Positions 31,894 through 42,600 of a DNA stretch of 64,000 nt are shown piece by piece (position 1 is the stretch's first letter; every line of letters starts with the position of its first letter). The stretch is from Oikopleura dioica. Taxonomy: Eukaryota; Chordata; Appendicularia; Copelata; Oikopleuridae. The translations under genes and the position numbers were made by a program. The stretch is from the NCBI GenBank assembly GCA_907165135.1, contig OU015567.1:10979001-11043000 (forward strand). The letters are read 5' to 3'. Under the pieces are notes generated by a model. That model saw only the letters and a list, made by a program, of their open reading frames with translations, made no database searches and was not told the DNA's origin.

Positions 31894-32421
31894 ATGTCTC
31901 TAATATTTTTTAAGCCGAACAGATACTTATTATATGAAAAAAATGTCAGTCTAAAAGGGTTGATAATTTCTAACCAAATCACAAAATCCTTCATGTTTTT
32001 ATATTACATTTGGAAAAATTGTGCGATCAAGCTTATTACCCGCTTCTTTGATGCTAAATTTCGCGAATTTACCGATTCAATAATCTTACATAATATTTTC
32101 ATAGCGCGAAAAAAAAACGCGCGAAAAAGTCTAGACGCCGAGGTAGTTTTTTGCACCGCGGAAAACGGTTTAACCCGTCGGCGCAAGCGTCGATCAGAAT
32201 CGGCGGAGGACAAGCTGCTGGAGGATCAGTCCCGCACCGCGGTCTGTAAACTACATTTCAACACCCAAGTTGACGGTTCTTCTGGGAACGGATACCTGGC
32301 TTCTCGATTCCGGCGAATAATCAAAACAAGCGGGAGTACAAAGATGCGAATTAATTCAATAAAGAACAACTCGATTCAAAGACTGGATTTGTTGGACCAC
32401 TCTATAGTTCTTCGTAATTAA
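31894..32421 (+). CDS. Long open frame, unknown 175-aa protein
   Basis: One of the longest unspliced ATG frames in the window. The first third is AT-driven (Ile/Phe/Lys-rich). The second half looks like real protein, with NGLTRRRKRRSESAEDKLL and then CKLHFNTQVDGSSGNGYL. It starts 140 bases from a minus-strand exon, so the two could share a promoter region. No homologue comes to mind, and a hidden intron in the first part is possible. Confidence 0.35.
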   Translation: MSLIFFKPNRYLLYEKNVSLKGLIISNQITKSFMFLYYIWKNCAIKLITRFFDAKFREFTDSIILHNIFIARKKNARKSLDAEVVFCTAENGLTRRRKRRSESAEDKLLEDQSRTAVCKLHFNTQVDGSSGNGYLASRFRRIIKTSGSTKMRINSIKNNSIQRLDLLDHSIVLRN

Positions 32422-33272
32422 TTTATTTAGGACTAAAGGACAGAATTTACCCCAATAACAAAATCGCGCTTGGAGAGGCCCATCCTAACAGGCCACCATC
32501 GTTCAAATTCTTATGAAAGCTTTGTGTTTTTGACCAAAAGAAACGAGCAAAAGTACAAACAGAAAATAATAGTACAAAAGTCGGAAATAACTAAGAAAGC
32601 AGAAACTACTCAGATACAATCGTGGACGAAATTGAACTCGACAATTTCAAGAGCTCGGGAATTTCGGAGACATCTACTCACGTTTTTTGATTTTTCGCTT
32701 TGTCAGAATTCAGCTGAAGCAAAATAGAAATTCCTGAATACGTGATTTTCTTTACGAAAATTCAAAATTTGAACTTTTTTCCGTTGAAATTGAGATGATA
32801 TATTTTCGAATTTCGGACGAGAAAATTGTGCTTGGAAATTATTTTTTCGGCAATCAAAAGTAGCTCTATAATTTGTTGTGGGTCGATTTCCAACGGGAAA
32901 TTGCTTCATGTTCGACGCTTGTACTTGTTCGAGGTCGAGCAATTGCCAATTGGAAAAAAATGCTTATTTTGATGAAAAAGATTCACGACGTCGTTATCAC
33001 GAGGTCGTGTCATCCTCTCACTCAAATATTTACGTTGGTTGAGCATAATTTTAGAATTAATTACAAACACAACTTGATCTTTTCGTTTTGACTAGAAATC
33101 AACTTCCACGATGAAATTGTGCAGGGATCATTATTTAAATTGAGCTAGCTCTTTTCTTTTTTATCATATTCGACCAGCTAGATTTCATCATTGAACGCCT
33201 GGAAGGTTACGTTCCAAGCAAAAACTAACAAGAAAAAACGGCGAGTTCCACTTTCCACGTGCGAGCTAACGA

Positions 33273-34154
33273 TCACTTCGCTGCATGGCAAAGAGGATCC
33301 CCGTCACCATGTTGAAAATATCTCCCTTCCGGAGCGTCTTTTTCCATTCTAACGTAAAAAACGTCATCCTTCGCCGTCCCACGACAAAGTTGCTATTCTT
33401 AGCTAAAGTAAAAATCCGCTGCGGAACACAGAGGAGGAGCAGTAGGTAGTTACTCGATCTAATGATTATCCTAGTTGAGGATGAGTAGAGAGGCATAGAA
33501 TTGTGGATAGTTTATCTAATGAACTTAGGCTTGGCGGGAAGAATGCGTCCAACCTCACTGGTAGCGCGTTTGTGCATTATCTAATCTCCCCAGTGTAAGT
33601 GCTTTTGAGTTGACCTTTATGAGACTGAAAGTGTCTTGCTGCACGTGCTTTCCCATCCGACGTTCGTGTGGTTTTCCCGATAAAATGATTATGATACTTT
33701 TTCGACCCTTCGGAATTCTTCTAAAGAGCCCAAGTCTTTCAGCATCAACAAGTTCAAATTCGATGGAAAGTAAGCTGGAAGGAGGGATTAAGAGGAAACG
33801 CGCTGTAAGGGGTGACTTGTATTTACGGGCGATGGTACGAGTCGAGATAGGCAAGATCAATAATCCATTTGGATTATCTCCGTATGCGCCACGTTGAGAG
33901 CGCTCCAAAGTGATCAGCCAGCAATTTTTACACTTTTAATCTTTTTTTTCTGTAATTCGTGAAATCAGCGTTTTAAATTTTTGACTGCAATAAAATCGTG
34001 TTTTCATATCAATTACCCCAAGCTGGATTTTCAAAAACGACTCAAGACGACTGGGAGGACGAGTCTGGGCGGCTTTGAGACCGCAAAACCATGTTTTCAG
34101 TAGCTTCAGAGCCAAAAATGACCGCCGAAGTGATGCTTCAATAATGGGGAACAT
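33273..34154 (-). CDS. Unknown three-exon protein
   Basis: Exons 34017-34154, 33615-33932 and 33273-33392 are all phase 0 and total 192 codons (191 aa). The N-terminus is hydrophobic and basic (MFPIIEASLRRSFLALKLL), possibly a signal or targeting sequence. The middle exon starts with CKNCWLITLERSQRGAYGD and continues with a mixed, beta-like stretch ending HVQQDTFSLIK. The last exon has CRGTAKDDVFYVRMEKDAPE and ends HAAK. A TATA-like TTATATCC lies about 30 bases before the ATG. Intron 2 is 222 bases and may hide another exon. Family not recognised. Confidence 0.58.
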
Positions 34155-34199
34155 CTTCACGCGAGCAGGATATAAGTTCTCGTCCGGATACTAAATTAA

Positions 34200-35040
34200 G
34201 TGGAACTTGAAATTGAAAAAACGTTTTTTTTATACGCAATAAAAATGTATCAGAATCGCCACAAAAATTTGTAAACATGCGTTTTTTAATTCTAAAAATG
34301 TGACGAATTCGCAGCTACGAAAACAGTTTCCCTTTTTTCAACTCTGCAAAAACAACCGTTGATCGAGTTACTCGAATAAAGTAACGGGTAAATAAAGAAA
34401 ACGCCCTTCACCTTGCTAGTGCTCATCTTAGATAAGAGTTGGTTTTTCCGGTTTTACAAAGAGCTTTTGTAAAGGAGACATTCCGGCAAAGAGGAAGTTT
34501 AAACTAAAGCTAGAGAGGTTTACATAAAATGAGGAAGCGAAATTCAACCAAAAAGCCGCAAAGTGGAAAGTGCTTTTGTCAGATTATCGCGAACTCTTAT
34601 TTAATAAACCGCTTCAAAACGCTTTAGATCTGAACTTGAGTGCTTCAATATTCGACAGCTGGCAAGAAATGTCACGTGAAAGAGTCTTCTAATCCGAGTC
34701 GGCTGCTTCTGATCTTGTCTAGCTTTGACATCGAGCCCAATTTTTTATTTTCACCTGTTGAATTAGATAACTTTCCAAATGTGACCCTCTACAAAGCCTC
34801 ATCGAAGCCTTGAATGTCTTATTGAAAATATTGACCTATAATTTCGATGCTTAAAACAGAGGAAACAAGCATAATAAATTTCTTGAAATTTATTTTTCAT
34901 TTTACTTGCTTATCGAACTTTTTGAAAACCGAAGTTGAGTCAGATGATTTTCACGAAAAAAAAACAACGTGGCGGTTTTTTTTCTCGTTTTGGAAAATAA
35001 AGTTATTGACACGGGAGACCTTATCGGCTCCTCCTCGCTT
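34200..35040. other. Stretch without a supported gene
   Basis: AT-rich; the only frame of note (34847-35062 plus) has composition expected from AT-rich noncoding DNA. Confidence 0.35.
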
Positions 35041-35043
35041 GAC

Positions 35044-35342
35044 AAGATCTGGCGTGTTCTGACGTAAGACGTAAGAAATTAAAAGACGTAAAAACGGGAA
35101 ACGGAAAGGCTCAAGGCTCCATATCAACGGCTGTGGTCGTGTTAACACTCGAAGGACAAATTATAGCGTCGATTGATGGAGCAACATCAGCGCAAAATCT
35201 TGATCAAGCGGCGAACATCTTCGCTTTCGTCTTTTTCTGGACAGGAAATCGACCGCTAAATTTGGATTTTATTAAGAATATGGACTTATTAAATCATTCA
35301 TCAGAGAATTTTCTATTTGGGCCCTCAAATTTTTGGAATTAA
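35044..35342 (+). CDS. Possible terminal exon, unknown protein
   Basis: A 99-codon open frame follows a weak AG acceptor and ends in TAA. It reads VRRKKLKDVKTGNGKAQ, then STAVVVLTLEGQIIASIDG, then a mixed tail. On the other strand, 35023-35064 contains a short exon-like stretch (NTPDLVKRGGADK) bounded by CAG and GTCTCC. At most one of the two can be right. I cannot decide from composition alone. Confidence 0.3.
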
Positions 35343-36705
35343 AACAGTAACTTAAACATCATTGAAATTCGTTGTGAGGGAAAGAGGTAGTTGGATTGTT
35401 TGCGCGTTGGAATATTCAAAAGATGGCTCTTGAAATTATGGGTTTTGAGATGTCCACGATTTTAGCTTGTCCAAATATCGTATTTGAATCGACTGTGGAG
35501 CTAAACGAGTTAATTAGTCACACGTTCTTTTGAGTTTCAGTCCAACTCAGCTCAAACCGAGGAAACTGGCTAAGTTACTGGTAGCTCTTTGACTGAACCT
35601 AAATCCGTAGTTCTTGAGCGGCGGTAAGCCTTTTAAAGATAGCCTCGAATAAAGCCTTTCACGTTCGCACAATAGAAGTCGGCCCCCGCCGGCGCAGCTT
35701 TGCACACAAGTAGTGGAGCTCGTAATTTTCAAGGTTTCATAAATCCACATTCCGCAGCCGCCTTTCTTGGCGCAGGAAGGAAGCTTCTAATTACAGTTCT
35801 CACCCTCTCCTCATTCTTCTTCTATCGCCAGTACCTGCAGATGGCCCTTCTTTCATGGATCGTACTTGTAAAGTTATCAAGATGCTAAGAAGGACCTGCA
35901 GCTTTCTAATTTTTAAATATTCACATTCTAAATTGCGACTATTTAGCAAATAACATCTATGCAAATGAACACTGCATATAGCAAAATAACTGGCTGCTGT
36001 TTTCATTATAGTTCCTGCCCAGGAGTCGCGGAAAAATATATTTTTGACAAAGTGGCGCTCTACTAAAATATTGGATGCTTGAAACCGAACGCTAAATTAT
36101 GACTTTCTAAAATCGTTCATATCTTATCTCCTGACAGATTGTTCCCCGTCGTAAAATGATTTTTGCAACGTTTTAAAGTCTATCTAAAAACGTATGCATT
36201 TTTCTTCATGAATCTTTTACTTTCGATTCTTAGCTAAAATTTTACGGCTAAATTTTCCGCAATTTTCTGCATTATGCAATTTTTGCTTAGACAAGAAAAA
36301 GGACGAGCCCTTATTTTAATGCTTTCCGTCGTTATCTTTTTTTACATGGCAATTATTTGCCAAGCGCTAGAATATTCTTCTGAACAGTAAAAAATGATAA
36401 GTTTCAGCTGCCGATTGAAGGAACCTGGACTCCGCAAAATTTCATCTAAATTCGGATAATCTTGATTTTTGGGATTTGGCTGTTATATAAGTCAACTTTC
36501 TAAAATGAATTTTTTCGACGATTATCGCTAGAATCTTTGAATTGTGAAGAAAAAGATGATCCGATTTCCTGAAAAACAGAAGAGACCATCACGAGTCCGA
36601 CCAAAATTCCACCGATAATCGACCCTACTGCGGCTCCAGCTTATCTTTTAAGGGCTCACAATACGTAACTCATCTTGATTGTCTCTTTCTTCATGCGCCA
36701 AGGAG
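35343..36705. other. Stretch without a supported gene
   Basis: Short frames only, on both strands. No repeats or splice-consistent exons were recognised. Confidence 0.35.
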
Positions 36706-36709
36706 TTAA

Positions 36710-37084
36710 ATGGCGCAAGAACTAAATAATTATTTTCGTAGCTTTATCAGTGAGCCTTTCCTTGGGATGAGTCAGGTGCGTCGCCGCCTAGGCATAATTA
36801 AAAAACAAGGGTACCCTTCTTTTATTCACATTTCGCGCGATAAACTACCCACAGTTCCAAACGTATCAGCACAGCACGGCCGCAGATGCTTTTTGAAAAA
36901 TTGCACCTCGGAGCACGTGGTGCCCAGCGCGCAACGTGAATCCCGAAAAAAAAATTATATAATTTTGCAAATTGGAATTCCAGCGCACCCGTTTTTCTTT
37001 ATCAAAAAAGAGCCAAATGGAAGATTGACTGATTTACAAGTAGATCAATTCAAGGTTGATTTTCTCCAGAATCAGCAAAAATGA
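36710..37084 (+). CDS. Unknown 124-aa protein
   Basis: A single-exon ATG frame. It begins MAQELNNYFRSFISEP and contains YPSFIHISRDKLP, a C-x4-C-x2-H stretch (RCFLKNCTSEH) and a charged end (DLQVDQFKVDFLQNQQK). Balanced composition and length make it a fair coding candidate. The Cys/His stretch is too short to call a zinc-binding domain. No promoter or poly(A) signal is obvious. Confidence 0.4.
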   Translation: MAQELNNYFRSFISEPFLGMSQVRRRLGIIKKQGYPSFIHISRDKLPTVPNVSAQHGRRCFLKNCTSEHVVPSAQRESRKKNYIILQIGIPAHPFFFIKKEPNGRLTDLQVDQFKVDFLQNQQK

Positions 37085-38150
37085 AAGGCTGAAACTGAAT
37101 GGGTTTAAGATTGCGGAGGTCTGCTTCCGCCCGTTCCACGTTGTTCAAAATTGACAAAGAGTCATTTTGTGCTCTTCCGAGGCTTTCCATCAAATGCTAT
37201 AATCACTTTTCCGGCTTTTGCGAAGTCTGATTTTGCACTATAAAACGATTCCATGTACGAACAAAGAAGCAAAAACCCATGATTTCAACTTTTGCTCGTT
37301 TTCTCGAAAACCGCGGTCGCAATTTTCTTTATCTCCCTGAGAGTTATTTTTATTCATTCCTAAAAAATACTCAAGAATCGCGACAACACGTCGTTAAACA
37401 CGTTGTTTGCCAATTCGCAGAGAATTAGGGGCGCAAAAAATCTTGTCTCGACGAAGAAAAAATCCGTGAGAACGATGTCGACAAGATTTTGAAATGAATC
37501 AAAGTAATTAAGGACTATTTTAGTGGCAGCTAAGAGGAATTTTATTTCTTCGGAGGAATTAAATTTAATTAAGAATTAATTGTGAATAAGACAAAAAAAA
37601 AGTAGTTATTGTATACCTAGTTCCAGAAGTTCGTTTTTCGTAACATGCGGTTTATGTTCTATTTGGTGGAAATTGCGGTCGAAGCGACTTTTCGCGACTT
37701 GGAACTAGGAGACACTCTTGTCTAGTTTCAATGCGATTAATCAAGCGATAAACTTGACGGTACTCCATCAACACTTTAGCATAAGAAGCATAAATAAGGA
37801 GCGAGGAAGGCTCTTTTATTACTCCCTTCCACCAAACACGTTTTACTTGAATATAGACCAATCTCATCTGGTTCGATTTCGTTGAATGCCACTCAGTTTC
37901 AGACCCTTCAGATTTTAAATCTAGCACTCGGGGTCCTTATTCTTTGCTTGGTTTTGATGATGCCGACAAAGTCAGATAAGAACGGAGGAAAGGGTCTCGA
38001 AATTCAACTTGAATTTCTTCTGATTTTCGTTGGAACTCGTTTTCGTTGTCATAATTGCATCACGATTCTTGGGAGCGAAACCGTTACAGTATCTCAATGT
38101 TAATAACAAAATATTTAGGGTGATCCCGGGCTTACAATCAAGGTCCCAAT
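37085..38150. other. Stretch without a firmly supported gene
   Basis: Open frames at 37652-37927 minus and 37882-38103 plus overlap each other antisense. Neither could be given a consistent exon structure. Confidence 0.3.
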
Positions 38151-38174
38151 TTATACACTTGACACTAATGGTTA

Positions 38175-38801
38175 TCAACTACAGGTAGGTAATTCATCCC
38201 TGACAAAAGCACCATCGGAATATCCGTCAACGACATATTTATCTTCATACTTGACATTTTCATCAATTATCTCCTTGTCTCTCAGCGTATTAGGGGCGGC
38301 TAGACATTTCATAATTGAATTTTTCCAAGAGAAGAAATTTCAAATTTCGCAAATGTGACTTACCGGAAAAGACGGCAGTGTAGCCAACGTAGTTGGACAT
38401 ATCCACTCGGACCTCTTCAGCCTAAAAGATTTAAAGAGTTACAAAGGTAAGGTTTGTTATAAATTCAAAAGGGCCCCGCTCTTAGGTGAATGTAAATTAT
38501 GACAAAATTCTAGGGTCTCTTTTAGAGATAAAAATCTTACTTTATGCCTTTGTTTATAAGAAATTGGGGAATAAAAAACCGCTAAATTGAGTTCAAATGG
38601 TTCGTCCTTTTTATTTTGACGTCCGTCGTAACGGCTCTTAGATAGAAATCCAAGGCCGAGGAAAAAAAGACCGTCAGACTTTATTTTCCCGTCGTTTATC
38701 AAAATTATTGAAGCTCTCTCAGTTTCGAAAAAATGTGGTCAGATTACTCCAGAGCCTGCGAAAACTTTTTCCACTTCAAAGTTTGAGTTTTCGCTTGTCA
38801 T
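38175..38801 (-). CDS. Unknown small acidic protein, four exons
   Basis: Exons 38748-38801, 38541-38717, 38364-38421 and 38175-38299 sum to exactly 138 codons (137 aa). The product begins MTSENSNFEVEKVFAGSG and continues RASIILINDGKIKSDG. A Tyr/Val-rich part follows (VRVDMSNYVGYTAVFS) and it ends DGAFVRDELPTCS. Introns are 30, 119 and 64 bases, all GT-AG. The 30-base intron is a multiple of three and contains an in-frame TGA, so the exon would otherwise read through except for that stop. No signal peptide or membrane segment. Family not recognised; the gene itself is well supported by phase. Confidence 0.62.
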
Positions 38802-38809
38802 AATAATTT

Positions 38810-39600
38810 TCCGGGTTGGTTTTTCTTTTAGAACAAGTTTGGAAGTTGTAAAAAATTAAGTTTGATTATTATGATTGGGAGTACGTGTGAGAAATATTTG
38901 CATTTTCTGGTGCATTAAAATTTTTCGCTCTGACGCGGGGGAGCAGATATTTGAGATGATCATTTTTAGTCCTTTTCTTCGCCCTTAAGTTCATTTAGCT
39001 CTTATATCATGTTATGATTTCTGATCCAAAACAATGAAGTTTGTTCATTCGATATTTGATTTCCGGAAAAACTATCTTTTTCAAACGGGCTCGACAATGG
39101 AACAAAAAACTGGTAATTTTTTATTTTCCGAGATTTCACGCGCTTAGCAACGACCGCAGAAAAATGTCGAGAAAATCGTCGAAAAATCTTAAATTAAATC
39201 TGCCGCCTTCTAATTCTATTTCCTTGATTCCTCTTTCCGAGTGTTACGCAAGGAACATATTGAATATAACACATTGGGCATAGACTAGTGATAATATTCC
39301 TCGAGAGTGCGGCTCGCGAAATAACGACCACTCAATTTGAAGAGTTCTGTGCTTAGATAACGTGCGAAAATTACGTACGGCGATAAATTCTGATGCTCAC
39401 ACGTGATTTCGTGCATAAACTTTCAGGAACCAGGCTGGCAGTTACTTAGAACGTAGCTCTTCACTTTTAGAATCATTAGAATCACTGGCCATTCTCTGAG
39501 CGACAAGATGAGAATATTTTCTATAATAATATTTATATACTTTATAAGAAATATTACTAACGTATATTTCTGCAAGCTCTATAATTTTTTAATAAAAAAT
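38810..39600. other. Stretch without a firmly supported gene
   Basis: A 43-codon spliced frame can be built at about 39034-39220 plus, and an 80-codon frame lies at 39041-39283 plus. Neither is convincing. Confidence 0.3.
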
Positions 39601-39625
39601 TGTATTTTAGAAGCCAACTCGCCAA

Positions 39626-42600
39626 TCAGGAAGAAATCGCTTCCAGAGACAACATACCGAGCTCATCAAAAAGAGACGATTTTAACCCTTCCTTTTGTTC
39701 GGAAGAATTTACCTGTATCTGATATTGTAGATAATTGAACGCCTCGTTTAATCCGAGCTCCTTATCAGCTGTTTTGTGAGCTGGCTTGTCAAGTAGATAA
39801 AATTGAATCTAAAAAATTGTCAATTTGAAGAAGAAAAAATTGAGAAAAGAGATTCTTACGTAACAGATCTTGTCCCCACAGGTCAATCCTCGAAGCAGGG
39901 GTGGATATTTTGATATCAAACCATTATTTCAACCGTTTTTGATTTGAAATTTCAAAAGATAATCGCAATTTCAATTTTTTCAAATTTCATTGTCTTTGCA
40001 AAGAAAATGATTGTGCTGCCAATTTTGAAATTTCAATCATTTCATTTTTCAATTTTCAAAACTTTTTCAAATCCAGACTCGTTTTGCAGATTTTTTGCAG
40101 ATTTCATTTTCATTTCAAATCTAAATAGGCTCACCGAGCGGGGGCGCCGAGCAGTGAGCCCGCCGAAAATAAACTGGAAAATCTTGCCTATAAAATAAAT
40201 CTTTTGAATTTTCGAATTCGGGAAATTTCTCGCAAGCAATAAACTTTATATAGTAAAAGCTAAAAACTAACAATTTCAAAAGCCCACGAGAGCTGTCGAT
40301 TTCGGAGCATTTCCGACTCTACGCGATTTTTTCGGAAAATCCGCCGATGCTTCCCAGTCGTCTTCGTTTGCCCAAGATCGCCGTTTGCCCAAGTTAATAT
40401 ATTTGATGTGAATAAATTTTGATTTATTGACAAAAATCGAGTGGTCTCCGCTCGCCTAAGTCGCTTTTTCCCCGAGATCGTCGTTTGCCCAACTTGAGGA
40501 AACGGCGATTTGGGTAAAGGGCGATGTGAAGTAAATTTGATTTATTCATCGCTTAACTTTATTTACAATATTGTTATTGACTCCAACGTTAATCCCGGCT
40601 TCTCCAATGGCAATCTTGGCTTCAACAACTTCAATCATGGTAACCGTTGCTCCGACGTCAACGGTGGTTTTTCAAGCGTCAATCCCGGCTTCTCAGACGT
40701 CAAGCTCGACTTCACCAACGTCCATTTCGGCTTCTACGTTAACCCCAGTTTCACGAACTTCAATCTTTCGGGCTCTGTTGACAATCCTGGCTTCTCCAGC
40801 GTCAATCCCGTTCCTCCTAGATTGGGTTGACGTTGAAGAAACCAGGATTAACATTTGCTAAGCCAGGATTGAAATTGCTGAAGCCTGGATTGACGATATT
40901 GAAGCCAGAATTGACGTTGAAGAATGCACGATTGGCGTTATTGATGCCAGGACTAATGTTTGAGAAGTCGGGATTGACATTGGAGAAACAAGAATTGAAG
41001 TTGGTGAAGCCAGGATTGACGTTTGAGTAGTCGGGATTGACGTTATAGAAGCCAATGAAAAAATTTATTGATCAATCAATTGAAATTATTTCACATCGCC
41101 GAAGATCTCCGTTTCCCAAGCTGGGCAAACGGCGACTTGGGGAAACTGCGACTTGGGCAAACGGAGACCACTCACAAAGATCCCCGTTTCAAAGAGTTGG
41201 GCGAATGGCGACTTGGGGAAACGGCGACTTGGACAAACGGAGACCACTCGATTCTATCCGTTTCCGCGCTGTTCTCTGATCCTCCGATCTGATCAGAGCA
41301 GTGTTTGAAACAGTGTTTGAAAAATGATGAGCAAGCGCTCATTCTCACTCACTCATGTAAAATTTCAAGGCCATTGCTCGCGCTCACTCGCTCACCTTAA
41401 AATTGCGAGATCTCTGCTCGCGCTCACTTGCGCTCGCTTACGACCTATTTTCGTAAAAATAACGTCCGATTTGCGAAATCTTTCCTGATTTCATTTTTAA
41501 GGGCGCTACCGTCGATTCCCCAAGTTGACCCTTGAGTAACTCGGGACTTAGTTATCTAGGCGGTCCCTATTTAGGCGTATTGAATAGATCAATCCTAGAC
41601 CTTAACTTTAACAGAGAGGTTTCTCAATTGATTAACAAAAAACGGCTAAATTTCGGCTTGAAGTCAACATCTTTGCCAAAATGGCCTAAATAAAGGCTTG
41701 AATAACTCAAAAATAAGCCTGATAACGAAATCTCATTTTATTTTAAACTCATTATTTGAACATTGATATTTAAAGTGAAAGAAGGATTTTTAAGGGATCC
41801 CCTCCCGATTTGAAAAATTTCATCGAGAGCTTTTGCTTGGTATAATTTTAAAATGATCATCGTCTGAGGATCATTTCCATATATTATGTCAAGGGGCGTA
41901 CGTCACGTGATTAGCCGTGACAAAGGCTTGAAAATGGCTTATTTTGATGAAAAAAATTACTAAGAAAAAATTCGCAAAATTTTCGACTTTTTAAAGTCGA
42001 CGAAATCATATAAATGAGGGCTTTTTAGAAAGCTTAGACGAAGCTGAATCAGAAAAAATAGGTCCTGATAAAATCAATTGCCACAAAGAGGTGCTAGAGA
42101 GCATAAAAAGTCACAAAAATGGCAAAAAGCAGTCGAAAAAGTTTTTGTTTAGAGAAATTCTAAAATCCTTGACCAAATCGGATGCCTGTACTAGAGATTG
42201 TAGAAGAGGTATCAAGGAAAGTTTGGATAATAAAATAAGGGGAATATATTAGAGGTGAAAAAGTAGTTCGACTTTGAAAATGGCCTAAAACCGGGTTTTG
42301 GCGACTATCAATGTCTTTAGAGCGATTTTTATAGGTGATTCCCCTTATCAAATTTATTTTCTATACTAGAGATTGCTCATTTAGAAATGCTCTTTAAAAT
42401 AAGCCCCTAACCTTCAAGATAGCTAAGCCCGAAAAAGTAGTTCGACCTCAAAGTTGGCGAAATCGGGGGATCCCTTAATGAGAAACGAAAAATAAGAAAA
42501 TTTATTTTTTGAAAATTGTTTCTCAAAAATCTCCCGGGCCTTGAAAATTTCAGTGTTTAATCATCACGAGCGAGCGCTCATGCTCGCTCACTCATGAAAA

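Noticed and set aside
38115-38184. Plus-strand exon reading GDPGLTIKVPIYTLDTNGYQ
   Set aside because: It has neat AG and GT borders but no in-frame partners, and it overlaps the end of the well supported minus-strand gene.
38718-38747. In-frame TGA read as selenocysteine in the 38.2-38.8 kb gene
   Set aside because: The codon lies inside a segment with GT and AG borders and a length divisible by three. No known selenoprotein context or SECIS-like structure was seen. A 30-base intron explains it more simply.
39508-39685. Small secreted basic peptide gene on the plus strand (MRIFSIIIFIYF start, one 49-base intron)
   Set aside because: It lies antisense to the last coding exon of the hAT-interrupted gene, whose frame and phase are better supported. 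The hydrophobic start can arise from AT-rich DNA.
40510-41058. Open frames with Asn-Pro-Gly-Phe repeats as a structural protein
   Set aside because: The repeats follow from the DNA minisatellite, frames break within 100 codons, and the array inverts in the middle.
41055-41292. Two overlapping 74-codon frames
   Set aside because: Both derive from the GGCGACTTGGGGAAAC-type repeat of the transposon.
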